This document shows, piece by piece, positions 45,986 through 56,105 of a DNA stretch of 64,000 bases. A program made the translations under genes and the position numbers. This DNA comes from Ostrinia nubilalis. Its lineage: Eukaryota; Arthropoda; Insecta; Lepidoptera; Crambidae. Within the stretch, counting starts at the first letter, position 1, and each line of letters begins with the position of its first letter. The stretch lies in NCBI RefSeq assembly GCF_963855985.1, contig NC_087106.1, positions 8,353,001 to 8,417,000 on the forward strand. Reading direction: 5' to 3'. The notes under the pieces were generated by a model. That model saw only the letters and a list, made by a program, of their open reading frames with translations. It was not told the origin of the DNA and did no database searches.

Positions 45986-47032
45986 AATTACTAATCTTAA
46001 AAAAAAACCCTACACGTTCAAGTAAAAACAAAACACGGCAAAACCCTCAACTGGACTTAACAGACACTTAATTTTTAACGGAATAATAAAGAAAATTCCG
46101 ACGCCCGGGTCTCTCAGACCCAACCCGTCACTGCCACGCGTCACACTCGAAGTATTGTGATTTAAATTCTGCAGTCCTTCCCCAGAATTCGAGAGCGGTT
46201 TAGGGTTAGAAGCAGGCGGTCGGAATTATGCATCAAGTTGACAGCACTTGGGAATTTTTAGCACCCATAAGTTGGAAATAGATTTGCGGGCATTGTGGCA
46301 AATACATACATTAGCTTGGAAATACGTGAGGAATGACGATTGTGCTGAAAATGGCATAGGTATAAACCGGGAAGAAAGATATTTTAAATAATACTTTCAT
46401 TGTTTTACATTTATGACAGAAAACATTTTATACATTATGTAACTGACTTTTATGACTGCAATCATAACAATATACAAAACCGATGATTCAATAAAACAAA
46501 AAATATTTTCACATACAGACAGACAACACTAAAATTTTGTCACGTACCTACGTTCCAATAACATTACGAAAAAAATGGCACAAGTATTTTGACACAATTA
46601 TTAAACAAAAAGGTTAAATGCACTGCAAAAATTACATAAGAACCATGTATGTAGTGTAGTACATACTTACATGTGCGTTCAATAAAGAAATTGTAACAGG
46701 TGGAAATGACACCATAAAGTTGCGGCCTCAAGGTGTATCGATAATGCACCGTATATTCATAGCCATAAAGATAACGCAGTCGTAACTTCTGTAACCGACT
46801 GTTCCTGACGCAATATAGTGCTGATGTTTCAAAGAGCTTTTGCAATCTTTCAAAAGGTACAATTTTGTTGAATATCAACAGTAATGGCGTATGTAATCTA
46901 TAAATAAAAAATGGTTACGAGGCCGCTGCCACCATCGTATAGAACACCCGATTTGAGTAAATGTAGCAATTTTATTTTAAAAATAAATGCTTGTAGCAGT
47001 ACATCAGGAGATATATTTTTGACGCAATAAGT
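45986..47032. other. No gene seen
   Basis: A 104-codon minus-strand frame (46564-46878) has no recognisable domain. The rest is AT-rich. Confidence 0.3.
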
Positions 47033-47043
47033 ATCACACCTAT

Positions 47044-47269
47044 TGCCATTTCAGCTTGCTAATCCGTCGGGATATGCCAGCGACTAGTTAGTTTACGGAT
47101 CTCCTCATTTCTGATTCGATCTCGTAAAGAAACACCGACGACCTCATAAAGGTAGCAGGAAAGCGCTGGATGCAGGCCACCACCAACCGGCCATTGTGGA
47201 AATCATTGGGGGAGGCCTATGTTCAGCAGTGGACGTCCTATGGCTGAAATGATGATGATGATGATAATG
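47044..47269 (+). mobile_element. RTE LINE insertion with inverted 5' part (second twin-priming case)
   Basis: Flanks ATCACACCTAT (47033-47043) and ATCGCACCTAT (47270-47280) form an 11-bp duplication with one mismatch. Positions 47044 to about 47138 are antisense RTE (complement of VSLRDRIRNEEIRKL through SKLK). From about 47139 the strand switches to sense DLIKVAGKRWMQATTNRPLW to the stop and a (GAT)n tail. In RTE coordinates the inverted piece precedes the 3' piece, with ~35 codons missing at the junction. Confidence 0.85.
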
Positions 47270-47280
47270 ATCGCACCTAT

Positions 47281-49317
47281 AACAACTTAATAAAGTTATC
47301 ACTGTGTCAATAAAGGTTTTTACATTTCTATTTAATTTTCATTGTTTACATCTCTTCGTCGAATTAAATTAATATAATTAAAATAATTATGAAACACATC
47401 AGTTCTCAGCATTAGGGCGACCACACATTACTTGTATTCCTAGAATACTTGGTCCATTGTACTTGGGAATAATATAGCTTCCCATTTACCAAAATACCCA
47501 GAAACGGATAAGCAGTTCCAAGATGCGTTATATCACGAAACAAACAAAGTACCTATACCTATTTATTTATATTTCCAGTTAAACAGACAACTCAAAATGA
47601 CTTTAATAAGAAAAAACAGTCAATTGCGAGTTCGACTCGCTCATTAAGGGTTCCTTATTGTCTTCCTACGTATTTTTCCTCTGAACTACTTCGCCTATAA
47701 GCATCTTCTTTACTTTTTATTGGACATTGTTCTAACGACATAATTAAGTTTTATTTACCAACAAAAGGAATTATGCAGGTTTATTATGTCTCCCCATGCA
47801 TACTATGTAAAGCAAAAGTAAAAAAAAGTAAAAAATGTTTAATTTGACAAAAAGAGCGACATCACATTGCATAGGTAAATTATAAAAAGAAAAACATTGT
47901 GCCCTGCTGCTGTCAAATAGGGGTCCGCTCAGCATTAATCGGGGCATGCCGGGGGCATCGATGTTAGTGCAAGTATAGCTTTATAATGCAAAACAGTGGT
48001 GGTTGTACGAAGTCGTGTCTGATTTTTCTTTTTTTTATCTATATTTTTCTAGTTATTCATTATGTTTGTATTTATTCCAACTAGATCAATAAAAAGTGCC
48101 GTATAGGCTTAGATTCATTTGCAATTTTTAATAGACATACGACTGACGAACAACGATCATAGGCGAACCGCTAAAACTCGCGGAGGCCCTAACGGTTTCT
48201 TTCTTTTCTTTTAAGAGGCGCGGGGATCCCTAAAACAAGTACATTATCACGGCGTTGTTCTCACTCCCGATATCGTATTATTTTACAACGGAATTAGGTT
48301 TGTGTCGTAATTAAACAGGGAATAGAACTCATCCCAGCCCGGGGTTGGGAAGCCGGGATGATGAAAAGCGTCAAAATTAAGTTATAAGATCAATTTCACT
48401 ACGGACCCACGCGTCCAGGAATTTGTTTTTGATGGCGCCATTTTGGCAGAGATTTTCTTTTTTTTGTCATTTGTGTAATGTAATTTAAAATGGGGTTTCC
48501 TGGAATGGGAAAAAGAGACTATTGTTATAATAATAATTAAATTAACTTCAAAGAGCGATAATTACATAATTTCGAAAGTTTCTATTTTTGAAGTCATATA
48601 AGTACTTAATGTTTTTTTAAGATAACGAATAGCGTTGATTTGAGATAGACGTAGCAAAGAATCTCATTTACCTAAAAACAAAATTATGATGTAAAAGCTA
48701 ATAAGTAAAGTCAACAAAAATTACAAATTACCTATAGTCTAGACTGTACAGTCGGCAGCATCAGACTTGTTGTTTTGCTTCAAAATCGCTCTTATTTCGA
48801 CCACATAAGATGCCCCAATGTTTATGTTGATATACTGTTGTCTGTACAAAAATATTTGCAAAGCTTTTATTTACTCATCCCTTTATCTTAAGTAAAATTA
48901 TACCCAGATGATTTATACACGTGTTTTATTCCAGGCAGAAGGGAAACTCATTTTCTTAGATATTTTCCGGGAAACGTGAAGGTAGTTACACAACAGATAT
49001 TTGACGGTAGACTCGCAAATGCCGCCACTTCATTATAGAGACGCGCTAATCTTACTACTAGTTCACACCTACCGGGCACTTCATACTTAACCCTTCAAGT
49101 ACCCACGAATCACATTTCAATCAATTGTTGCCATATGCAACTTCTTCACTTTTTGATTTATTGGAATTTGTTCTATCATGCGACCGCTTAGGATTTCATG
49201 GGTTAAGAAGTCAAGCTTATTAAGTAACAGCACTTCAGATTATCCATTTCTGTTCCAAAGTAGACCCTATTATAACTGAATTAAGATGGCCCATGATTGA
49301 CCTTGACTTGAAGTCGA
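47281..49317. other. No gene seen
   Basis: AT-rich with GC-richer unassigned blocks at 47920-47990 (CGGGGCATGCCGGGGGCAT) and 48140-48440. GACTGTACAGTCGGCAGCAT at 48745 resembles a MITE terminus. Confidence 0.3.
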
Positions 49318-49331
49318 ATAAAAAAATGAGC

Positions 49332-49665
49332 CGAAAATTCAACCGCCTCTGTGGTCTAGTGGTAAAACCACCTGCTTCAGACGCATAGGTCCCGGGTTCG
49401 ATACCCAGTGGGGGCAGATTTTTCTGTTCGGTTTGGTTAGTGGTAGGGCTTGTTTTAAGTCCGCCTGGCTAGCTACCACCATCTTACCTAAGTCTGTCGC
49501 CATAACAACAATGAAAACAGCATTGTTGTGTTCCGGCAGTTAGAGGTAAGATAAGATAGCCAGTTCCTCCGTGGTTGAGGATTCCGAGTGAAGCTCGCTT
49601 CCACCTTCGGCCTGATAATCACTTACCATCAGGTGAGATACAGGCCAAGAGCTTCCTCGTTGTGG
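49332..49665 (+). mobile_element. tRNA-derived SINE with 14-bp TSD
   Basis: The perfect duplication ATAAAAAAATGAGC (49318-49331 and 49666-49679) flanks a tRNA-like head and a LINE-like body. Head: A box TGGTCTAGTGG (about 49354-49364) and B box GGTTCGATACC (about 49396-49406) in a 72-nt segment with a D-arm-like GTGG/CCAC pair. The anticodon stem is disrupted, so it is not a working tRNA. Body: CTACCACCATCTTACCTAAG, GAAGCTCGCTTCCACCTTC, CACTTACCATCAGGTGAGAT. The A-run in the duplication may also be part of the SINE tail. Truncated relatives lie at 18821, 33423 and 54055. Confidence 0.85.
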
Positions 49666-49679
49666 ATAAAAAAATGAGC

Positions 49680-50131
49680 ATACTGCTCTTACTTAAACTA
49701 TAGAAGCTACGAGAAAATTAATTTTCCCGCGTTTCCATTGAGTACTTGATAATACTTGTAATCATTTTTCAATTGTGCCGGCAATACAAAATAGCTCGTT
49801 ACCTGGAATTGTCTTTCGGTATTGAATTACAGAAAGAAAAGTTTTTATGTCTGTACAACGAATAATTTCGATTTATTGTTTACTTATTTTTATTCTCTTT
49901 CTTCGATTGTGTGGGTGGACAATTTAAAGACAACCTTAGTGAGTGATACAGAGCCTCCATTCATATGGTTTTATTCAGTTGAACTAAACAATTGAAGTAT
50001 GTAGCTAGTTTAAATACCTTGTCTTCTAGATATTATGTCATCGTCATCATCATCACGTATTTTAGTCTATACTGCTTGAGCTCTTCCCTCTCTAATTTAC
50101 CAAAAGCAACTGGAGACAAATATAACTTTAA
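49680..50131. other. No gene seen
   Basis: AT-rich; contains a short (CATCAT)n at about 50039-50055. Confidence 0.35.
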
Positions 50132-50987
50132 TCCTACTAATATTACAAATGCGAAAGTTTGTATGGATGTCTAGATGTTTGTTACTCTTTCACGCAAAAA
50201 CTACTTTATTTATTTATTTATTTATTTAAAATAGGTACACAAACAGATCACTGTCAATTACATAGCCATGAAATTAACAAAATATTAAATAACTAAACAG
50301 AGATCCAAAATCAGCGTACACAACATGCTTAGTATTAAATAAAGCTACTTATATTAAGACAAATGTAAATATACATAAAAATAGGGTAAACATTGGATAG
50401 GGTCGAGGACGATTATTTATTTTTAAAGATTTCTGTTACCAATCTCTTGTACCGGGGAAAACTGCTATTAAATATGTCAATGTCTCCACCACTGCGAACT
50501 ACCTCGTTGTATGAGCGACACATTCTCACCATGGGATTGAAAAAGGAGGTGTTGTTTTTATATACCTGTAGGGAAAATATGCTTGGGTTACGGGATCTAA
50601 ACCTGATGTTGAAATTTAGTGAAGACAGCAAGTCTGGAGCATCAATAGATGAGTGCACTATTTTGTGAAGACAGAGTAAGTCATATCTGCTTCGACGAGT
50701 TTGCAAAGAGACCATATTAAACTTAGAAAGTCTATCACTGTACTGCTTAAGCGATCGGCCCATGCCGTACCTATATGTTATATACCTCAGGCATCTCTTC
50801 TGTACCCTTTCAATGGTATTAATGTGGACATTGTAGTAAGGATACTAGGAAGGACTACTGAACGGATTTTGATGAAACTTTACAGTATTATTGTTTATAA
50901 CCCAGAATAACATATAGGCTATAATATAATATAGACGATCTACGACAAACGAAATTTCAAGCGGGTGAAGCCGCGGGCAAAAGCTAG
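50132..50987 (+). mobile_element. Non-autonomous Helitron, split by a LINE
   Basis: It begins TCCTACTAATATTACAAATG after A and ends GCCGCGGGCAAAAGCTAG before T. A GCGGGTGAAGCCGC hairpin sits 10 bases from the 3' end. Removing 50206-50853 and one ACTACT leaves ~200 bp, close in layout to the 229-bp Helitron at 35542 (TACTAATATTA.AAATGCGAAAGT start, same end). Confidence 0.85.
50206..50853 (-). pseudogene. LINE (Jockey/CR1 group) 3' end nested in the Helitron
   Basis: The minus strand has an open frame from the insertion edge, reading INTIERVQKRCLRYITYRY, through RRSRYDLLCLHKIVHSSIDA to RKR-less FPRYKRLVTEIFKNK and a stop at about 50413. This is the C-terminal region downstream of the RT domain in Jockey/CR1-type elements. 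It is followed by ~200 bp of 3' sequence and a (TAAA)n tail adjoining 50206. The short repeat ACTACT (50200-50205 and 50854-50859; 8 of 10 when extended) marks the target. The frame has no stops but lacks the RT and endonuclease. Confidence 0.8.
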
Positions 50988-51489
50988 TTTAATCAAAATA
51001 ATAATAATGCTATTTGACTATTTGAAGTCTCTTTTAGCACTAAGGAGAAAACAGATAATATTCTTCTGTTTAGTTCAGTGTACGCATTAATTGAAATGCA
51101 AATAAAATGATGATGATGTTTCCAAAAGTCATTACAAGTGACAAACGTAATTTTCTGACGGTACCAGCATGGTTAAAATTAAATGATTTAATTTGTGTGT
51201 TTATGGTTAATGTTCAAGCCCGCATTTTGTTAAGTTTCGTCAGGGTTGATTGACTGATGATCTGTCAAACTTGACGTGACAATCAACATGAAATAGAAAT
51301 ACGTACGGTACCACCATTATTAGTTAAGCTGCTGTCTGATGTGACCAGTAAAGAGCTTACCTGTAACAAAGACAATATTGTTATTAATAAGAGTCATTTT
51401 TGAAACTTAATTTATGGTACATATTCTAGTAAATAATATGTTAGTAACTTTAAATCGAATCAAATCGGAGTTCAAATGTATGAAATTTG
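50988..51489. other. No gene seen
   Basis: AT-rich, no feature recognised. Confidence 0.35.
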
Positions 51490-51843
51490 TACAGTCACCG
51501 TCAAATATACTTATGAGCAAAAGTATGGAAACACCTCTTGTGTTTTGTTCCCAACGATCTGAAGAACTCAATGACTATCTATGCATCTATGGTATCAAGT
51601 TAAAGTTTGTAATGTAACCTTTAACTGGTACCATTTTTAATTTAATCTTCATAGTCGTTTAGCTACAAAGATGACTCAAAACGAATGGGGTGTGATTCCA
51701 TACTTTTGCTCGCGAGTGTAGTTTGTGACACCCAAAGTGGGAATAAGTTGACATCCCTACCTTATTCTAATCGTAACAAAGATGTGTTGCGAACTTATTG
51801 GGCACTTATGGTGTCACGAACTATTTATATGACACTGACTGTA
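51490..51843. mobile_element. TA-flanked MITE with TACAGTCA ends
   Basis: The ends TACAGTCACCGTCAAATATA and, inverted, TACAGTCAGTGTCATATAAA are related to the MITE at 32559. Inside, GAGCAAAAGTATGGAA (51518) and TTCCATACTTTTGCTC (51696) form a second perfect inverted pair. Short frames across it are incidental. Confidence 0.6.
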
Positions 51844-52512
51844 CGAGACAAGCCTTACGTACACCTTGGCTTCTAAGATAAAAAAGTGAACTAAATAGCA
51901 TAGGCGTGTCAAAGTACATCAGAATGGTCTAAATATAGTCCAATTAACAAACAAAATTTGTCATCATTCTTCAAAACCGAGCAGTTCAACAGTTCATGGA
52001 AAATTGCTTCAAAAATCCACTATTCCGGAACCGCCTTGCAATTCCACTCCATTAGCATTCCAAAATAAAAAACTGGAAGTAAACTTCCGAGTCAACTCCC
52101 ACAGCTAGTTGAGAATCGAGAATCTCTATTCGGTGCAACGTCGTTACGCAAAATCGACGAGTCCGAATCGAACGAAAAAGCGTCATAACCGGTCGAAAGA
52201 CCGATTTTTCCCGCCGAAAATTGACGACTCAGAAAACGAAGTTGCATTCGGCATTGCATAGTCCATAATTACTAGCAGTAATCTCACTTTTATTTTTTGA
52301 ATTTTCATAACGCGATTCCATACGATTATTTGTTGCTAAGCCCTTATTCCTAATTTTAAAAGTATTGGATTTCATACTTCCCCAACCTGTGTCAAGGTTC
52401 TGAATTCTTACGTTACCATGGCACCAGTTATGGCTTTTATTTTCGTCGACGATTTAAGGTTTTTTATATGCAGCTGCAGGTAACCGGAGGAGGGTATTAA
52501 GCAGTTAATGCA
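51844..52512. other. No gene seen
   Basis: A GC-moderate block (52100-52240) has no assignable product. Otherwise AT-rich. Confidence 0.3.
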
Positions 52513-52520
52513 CTCCAAGA

Positions 52521-53378
52521 TAGTGTTCCCGGGGCCTATAGGCTTTTAGGCTTAAAATTAAGCCTATTTAGTGCTTTTTTTGGCCATGATAGACTACTAG
52601 GCTTTTAAAAGGCTACTCATTATAAAAAGCCTATAGGTTTAAAAAAAAACCTATAGGCCTAAATGGCCTTTTAGGCTTTATTTCCGACTAAAGTCTTTTT
52701 CGAGTAGTAGGCTTATTATAAGGCTATAGCCATTATTCAGGTTATGGCTTAGTATGAATTAAACAAGTATTTTTGTGTTGCATTTATTTTAAAATTAAAT
52801 AAAAACGAATATTATTTGAAATTGGAAATAATTAAGTACCTAATTGTTATACATTATTACTATCATATATTTCTAGGATCCCATCATCAGATCCTGACTT
52901 GGTGACAATGGGGCCACCTCAGAAGTGTACCCTATCGAACAAAAAAAGAATTTTGAAAATCGTTCCACAATTGACGGAGTAATCGGTGAACATACATAAA
53001 AAAAAATACATACAGTCGAACATATAACCTCCTTCTTTTTTGAAGTCGGTTAAAAATAAATATTCATATTCATATTCATTTATTGCATCCTGTTGTACAA
53101 TTAGGTGTTTACAAATAAATAAAATAGACCTAGCCTAAAGGACGAAAAATCTTTATAGGTTTTTAGCCTTTGAGCCTTTTTGTAGGCTAGGCGCAATATG
53201 CGCCTAGCCTACAAAAAGGCTAAAAGCCTATATTCATCGGGTGGACAAAAAAAGGCTATGAAAAAGGCCTAGCCTAAAGGCCTAAAAGACCTTTTTAGGC
53301 TTTTTTCCCGGTGTAGCCCCTAATTCATAGGCTAGCCTTAAAAAAAAGCCTAAAAGCCTATAGGCCTCGGGAACACTA
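52521..53378. mobile_element. hAT-like element built of AGGCCTATAGGC motifs, 8-bp TSD
   Basis: The inverted ends TAGTGTTCCCG are flanked by CTCCAAGA on both sides (52513-52520 and 53379-53386). Both end zones (52521-52740 and 53125-53378) consist of many variants of GGCCTATAGGCTTTTAGGCT in both orientations, so either end can fold on itself. GCGCAATATGCGC and its flanks at about 53190 form a perfect hairpin. No transposase is present. A retroposed-looking segment (about 52870-53110) occupies the centre. Confidence 0.85.
52870..53110 (+). repeat. Retroposon-like interspersed repeat (TTTTTTGAAGTCGGTTAAAA type)
   Basis: Reads GATCCTGACTTGGTGACAAT, AACAATTGACGGAG-like sequence, then CTTCTTTTTTGAAGTCGGTT and AAAA, a 3' end commonly repeated in lepidopteran genomes, followed by a (TATTCA)n-like stretch. 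A diverged relative may lie at 55365-55445 (AAATTGACGAAAC, CCTCCTCTTCTTTGATG). The class is uncertain. Confidence 0.5.
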
Positions 53379-53386
53379 CTCCAAGA

Positions 53387-54054
53387 TGGATGCGCACAAG
53401 TTGGGTCGCACCTCTATGATGAATAAATTGACAATAACTCAGGCATCATTTTAAAGATCCCTTTTTTGGTTATAAAACTGAGGGTTATCAATCTTATATT
53501 TTGAAGTCAATAAATTATTTAATTTACTCTTATTATTATACATTGAAAACGTAAATTTATATAAGATTAAAATCTTATTTCAAGTGATATTTGTAATCCA
53601 ATAATCCAATATTGTGCGCATAGACAAAGAACAAATTGTAAAAATGAAAATATATTGAATTTCATGGACCTTCGGAGAAGCTGAAGTCTTTCACCCAATA
53701 TCAAATTTTTTTAGATAAAAAACAGTTAAAATCTTCAATGAATAAAATGCATCTTCTTTTTGATTTAAGATGATTTCTGAAGGTGCCACTTTTCTTCTAT
53801 ATTTTATACTACAGTGTATACTGTGGTCGGATGGGCCATATTTGGACTTTTATTTTGGGTCCGACGGAATTAAGCTTCGTTTTTTACGAGACCGCTCGAA
53901 GGGGCTAATGCATTCCCAAGATCGATGTGGTCGGTTGCATTTCCATAGTATTAATCATATCGGAACTTTAAAGTTATGGTTTAGGGTTCAATTTTGAAGA
54001 GCACCTTTCATAGCTATTGTCTTTTATAGACTAAATAAATGTGTTTTTTTACTA
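53387..54054. other. No gene seen
   Basis: AT-rich; the 75-codon frame at 53770 has no recognisable motif. Confidence 0.3.
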
Positions 54055-54105
54055 ACGTCTCCGTGGTCTAGTGGTTATTGGTTTTGGTATCTAATATACT
54101 CAATA
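54055..54105 (+). repeat. SINE head fragment
   Basis: GTCTCCGTGGTCTAGTGGTT matches the A-box side of the SINE at 49332. It breaks off before any B box. Confidence 0.45.
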
Positions 54106-55889
54106 GACTCAAGAGGATAGGTAGGTTAAAAAGTAAAGTGGATGAGACATACATTACTAATTGTCTAAACAGAATATTATTCTTTGATTGGGAGAGCAAA
54201 CAAAGCCAACGTGTCGATTGAGCCATATCAATCGCCAAAGAGTGATCTTTAATATGTAAATAAAAACAAAAAAGATTTCAACATAACTCTCATAAAAGAC
54301 GTAAAAATAACGCACTTTGTACCCAAAACGGCACATCAATTACAAAAAGCAGCAAAACCGCTGATTCATCAAGCCCAAACTAAACAGCCTGCCCTTAACC
54401 CCTGTGGCAGCGGAAACGCGTCTATTTCGGTCTCTTGAAACAAATTGGAAGACCGATTCACGCCCGCATACTCGCCCCTTCTGTTACTCTTAGTTGAGTA
54501 CGCACTGCTAAATATAGCTAAGACGCACGATGGAAATTGCTTGTGAAGTCTTGGAGACAATCATAAAGAATTGTATGTGTTAGGTACGTATAATGACCTT
54601 GAAAATTGGCGTCTAAACAGCCCGAACATGTATAAATATTGATGAAATCTGGTATAGTAGAGATTACACTTTGGAAAGGGACACGATTATTGAAATAGAA
54701 AATTTTCTATGGAAACTAGATTGTTTTACATGAAAAAATGTTTTTTATTGTACGCGAGGATTTCGACAACTACAAAAATCATATCTAGTAGAAAAACTAC
54801 TCGAGATACTTCTTAATAAACATCCATTCTTACAATCTTCGGGTTATCCAAGTACCTATTGCTACAGAACAGCTATTATTAGCTCTCAGTTTTTACCCAA
54901 GGCTTCAGCGAAAGAGTTATTTATAATACCAAGTGCACATACATCAAATCTCATAGTGACAAGCAATTTTATCATCGAGCATTGAGTCGAAGTGAATGGT
55001 ACGGATTATGATAACGTAGGCGTCAGCACGTACGAGCGAATTGAGTTTGACGTACTCGTATTAGCAGTAGTAGACATTGTTTGAATTTTGTCTTTGGTAA
55101 TTTGTGGCGATATTAGCTCATTGGTCGATATCAGACTCCGATTGTGATGAACTCACTCCTGCTGAAAGGTTAACTATTTTTTGCATGCCCTTTAAAATAA
55201 GAAAGCGAAATTGAGATTAGATAAAAGTTCAGTATGATGAGTCTGGTAGGCAAATACCTGAATAAGTAATAAAACGCATTGGTACTTTGCACTTATTATT
55301 TTCAATTTCAATTTCTATCTTCAGGTGTTGACTTGATAATTAAGAGACGATCTCAGAAATTCCCCAAATTGACGAAACTATCAAGGATTAATCCATAAAA
55401 AAACTCAATCCAAACAGGCCTCCTCTTCTTTGATGGTGGTTAATACAAAAATGGCCTCAGTATAATCCCTAGACACAAACTGCTCCAGTCAAGGCTGTAT
55501 ATCCGAGATCATACCGCAGATTTATAACATTACTTAAGCAGCAAGTATGTCTATAAATTCAATACAGAACACTTCCGAAGGTAGACCATCAGCTATAAAT
55601 CTCAATAAACATGATTTAGTGGGGAAACACCCCCCTCCCTTCCGTAGTTACCCTCCGAGAAACTAGTTTGACTTAGTTTAAAAAGTAAGCTATTTAGTAT
55701 ACATTTTAAGGTAGTGGTACGATAAAGTGAGAGGCAGTAAAATTAGAGAGAAGGTATTGAAAATTTTGACTTAATTGTACCATAAATCCATAACGTATGT
55801 CTCAGAAATAAAATTAATACCAGACTAGATCTCTAACTTGGCTTCTGGATTCGAGTCCCGTCGGGGACAAATGATAGTTTAATACTACT
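54106..55889. other. No gene seen; B-box-like motif at 55848
   Basis: GGATTCGAGTCCCGTCGGGG (about 55848) is B-box-like and may be a SINE relic. Segment 55365-55445 resembles the repeat at 52870. The rest is unassigned AT-rich DNA. Confidence 0.3.
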
Positions 55890-56105
55890 AATTACTTTTT
55901 TTTTATGCATAACAAGGCAGGTATTTGACCACAATCGCACCTGATGTTAAGTGGGATGCAGTCTAGGATGGTACATATCTGCCCTGTCAGTGCCTATTCA
56001 CTCTCGCCTTGAAAAGGCCCGGATTATAGTCTTCGGGAAAGACAGCAGCAGGCAACGAATTCCAGTCCCTAGCTGTTCGCATTATAAAAGAAAGACTATA
56101 AAGAA
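55890..56105 (-). pseudogene. LINE (Jockey/CR1 group) remnant, antisense
   Basis: The minus strand contains ATGCGAACAGCTAGGGACTG then GAATTCGTTGCC, giving the RTARDWNSLP-like block, then sequence ending in CAGGTGCGATTGTGGTCAAA, a CCTGCCTTGTTATGCAT end and an A-run. That is the C-terminus and 3' end of a LINE with frame damage. It relates to the fragment at 23480 through the RxWNSLP motif. Confidence 0.55.

Noticed and set aside
46564..46878. 104-codon minus-strand frame
   Set aside because: Tyr/Phe/Leu-rich composition expected from AT-rich DNA, with no domain recognised.
49347..49418. A tRNA gene
   Set aside because: A and B boxes are good, but the anticodon stem does not pair, a SINE body follows, and a 14-bp TSD surrounds the whole unit.
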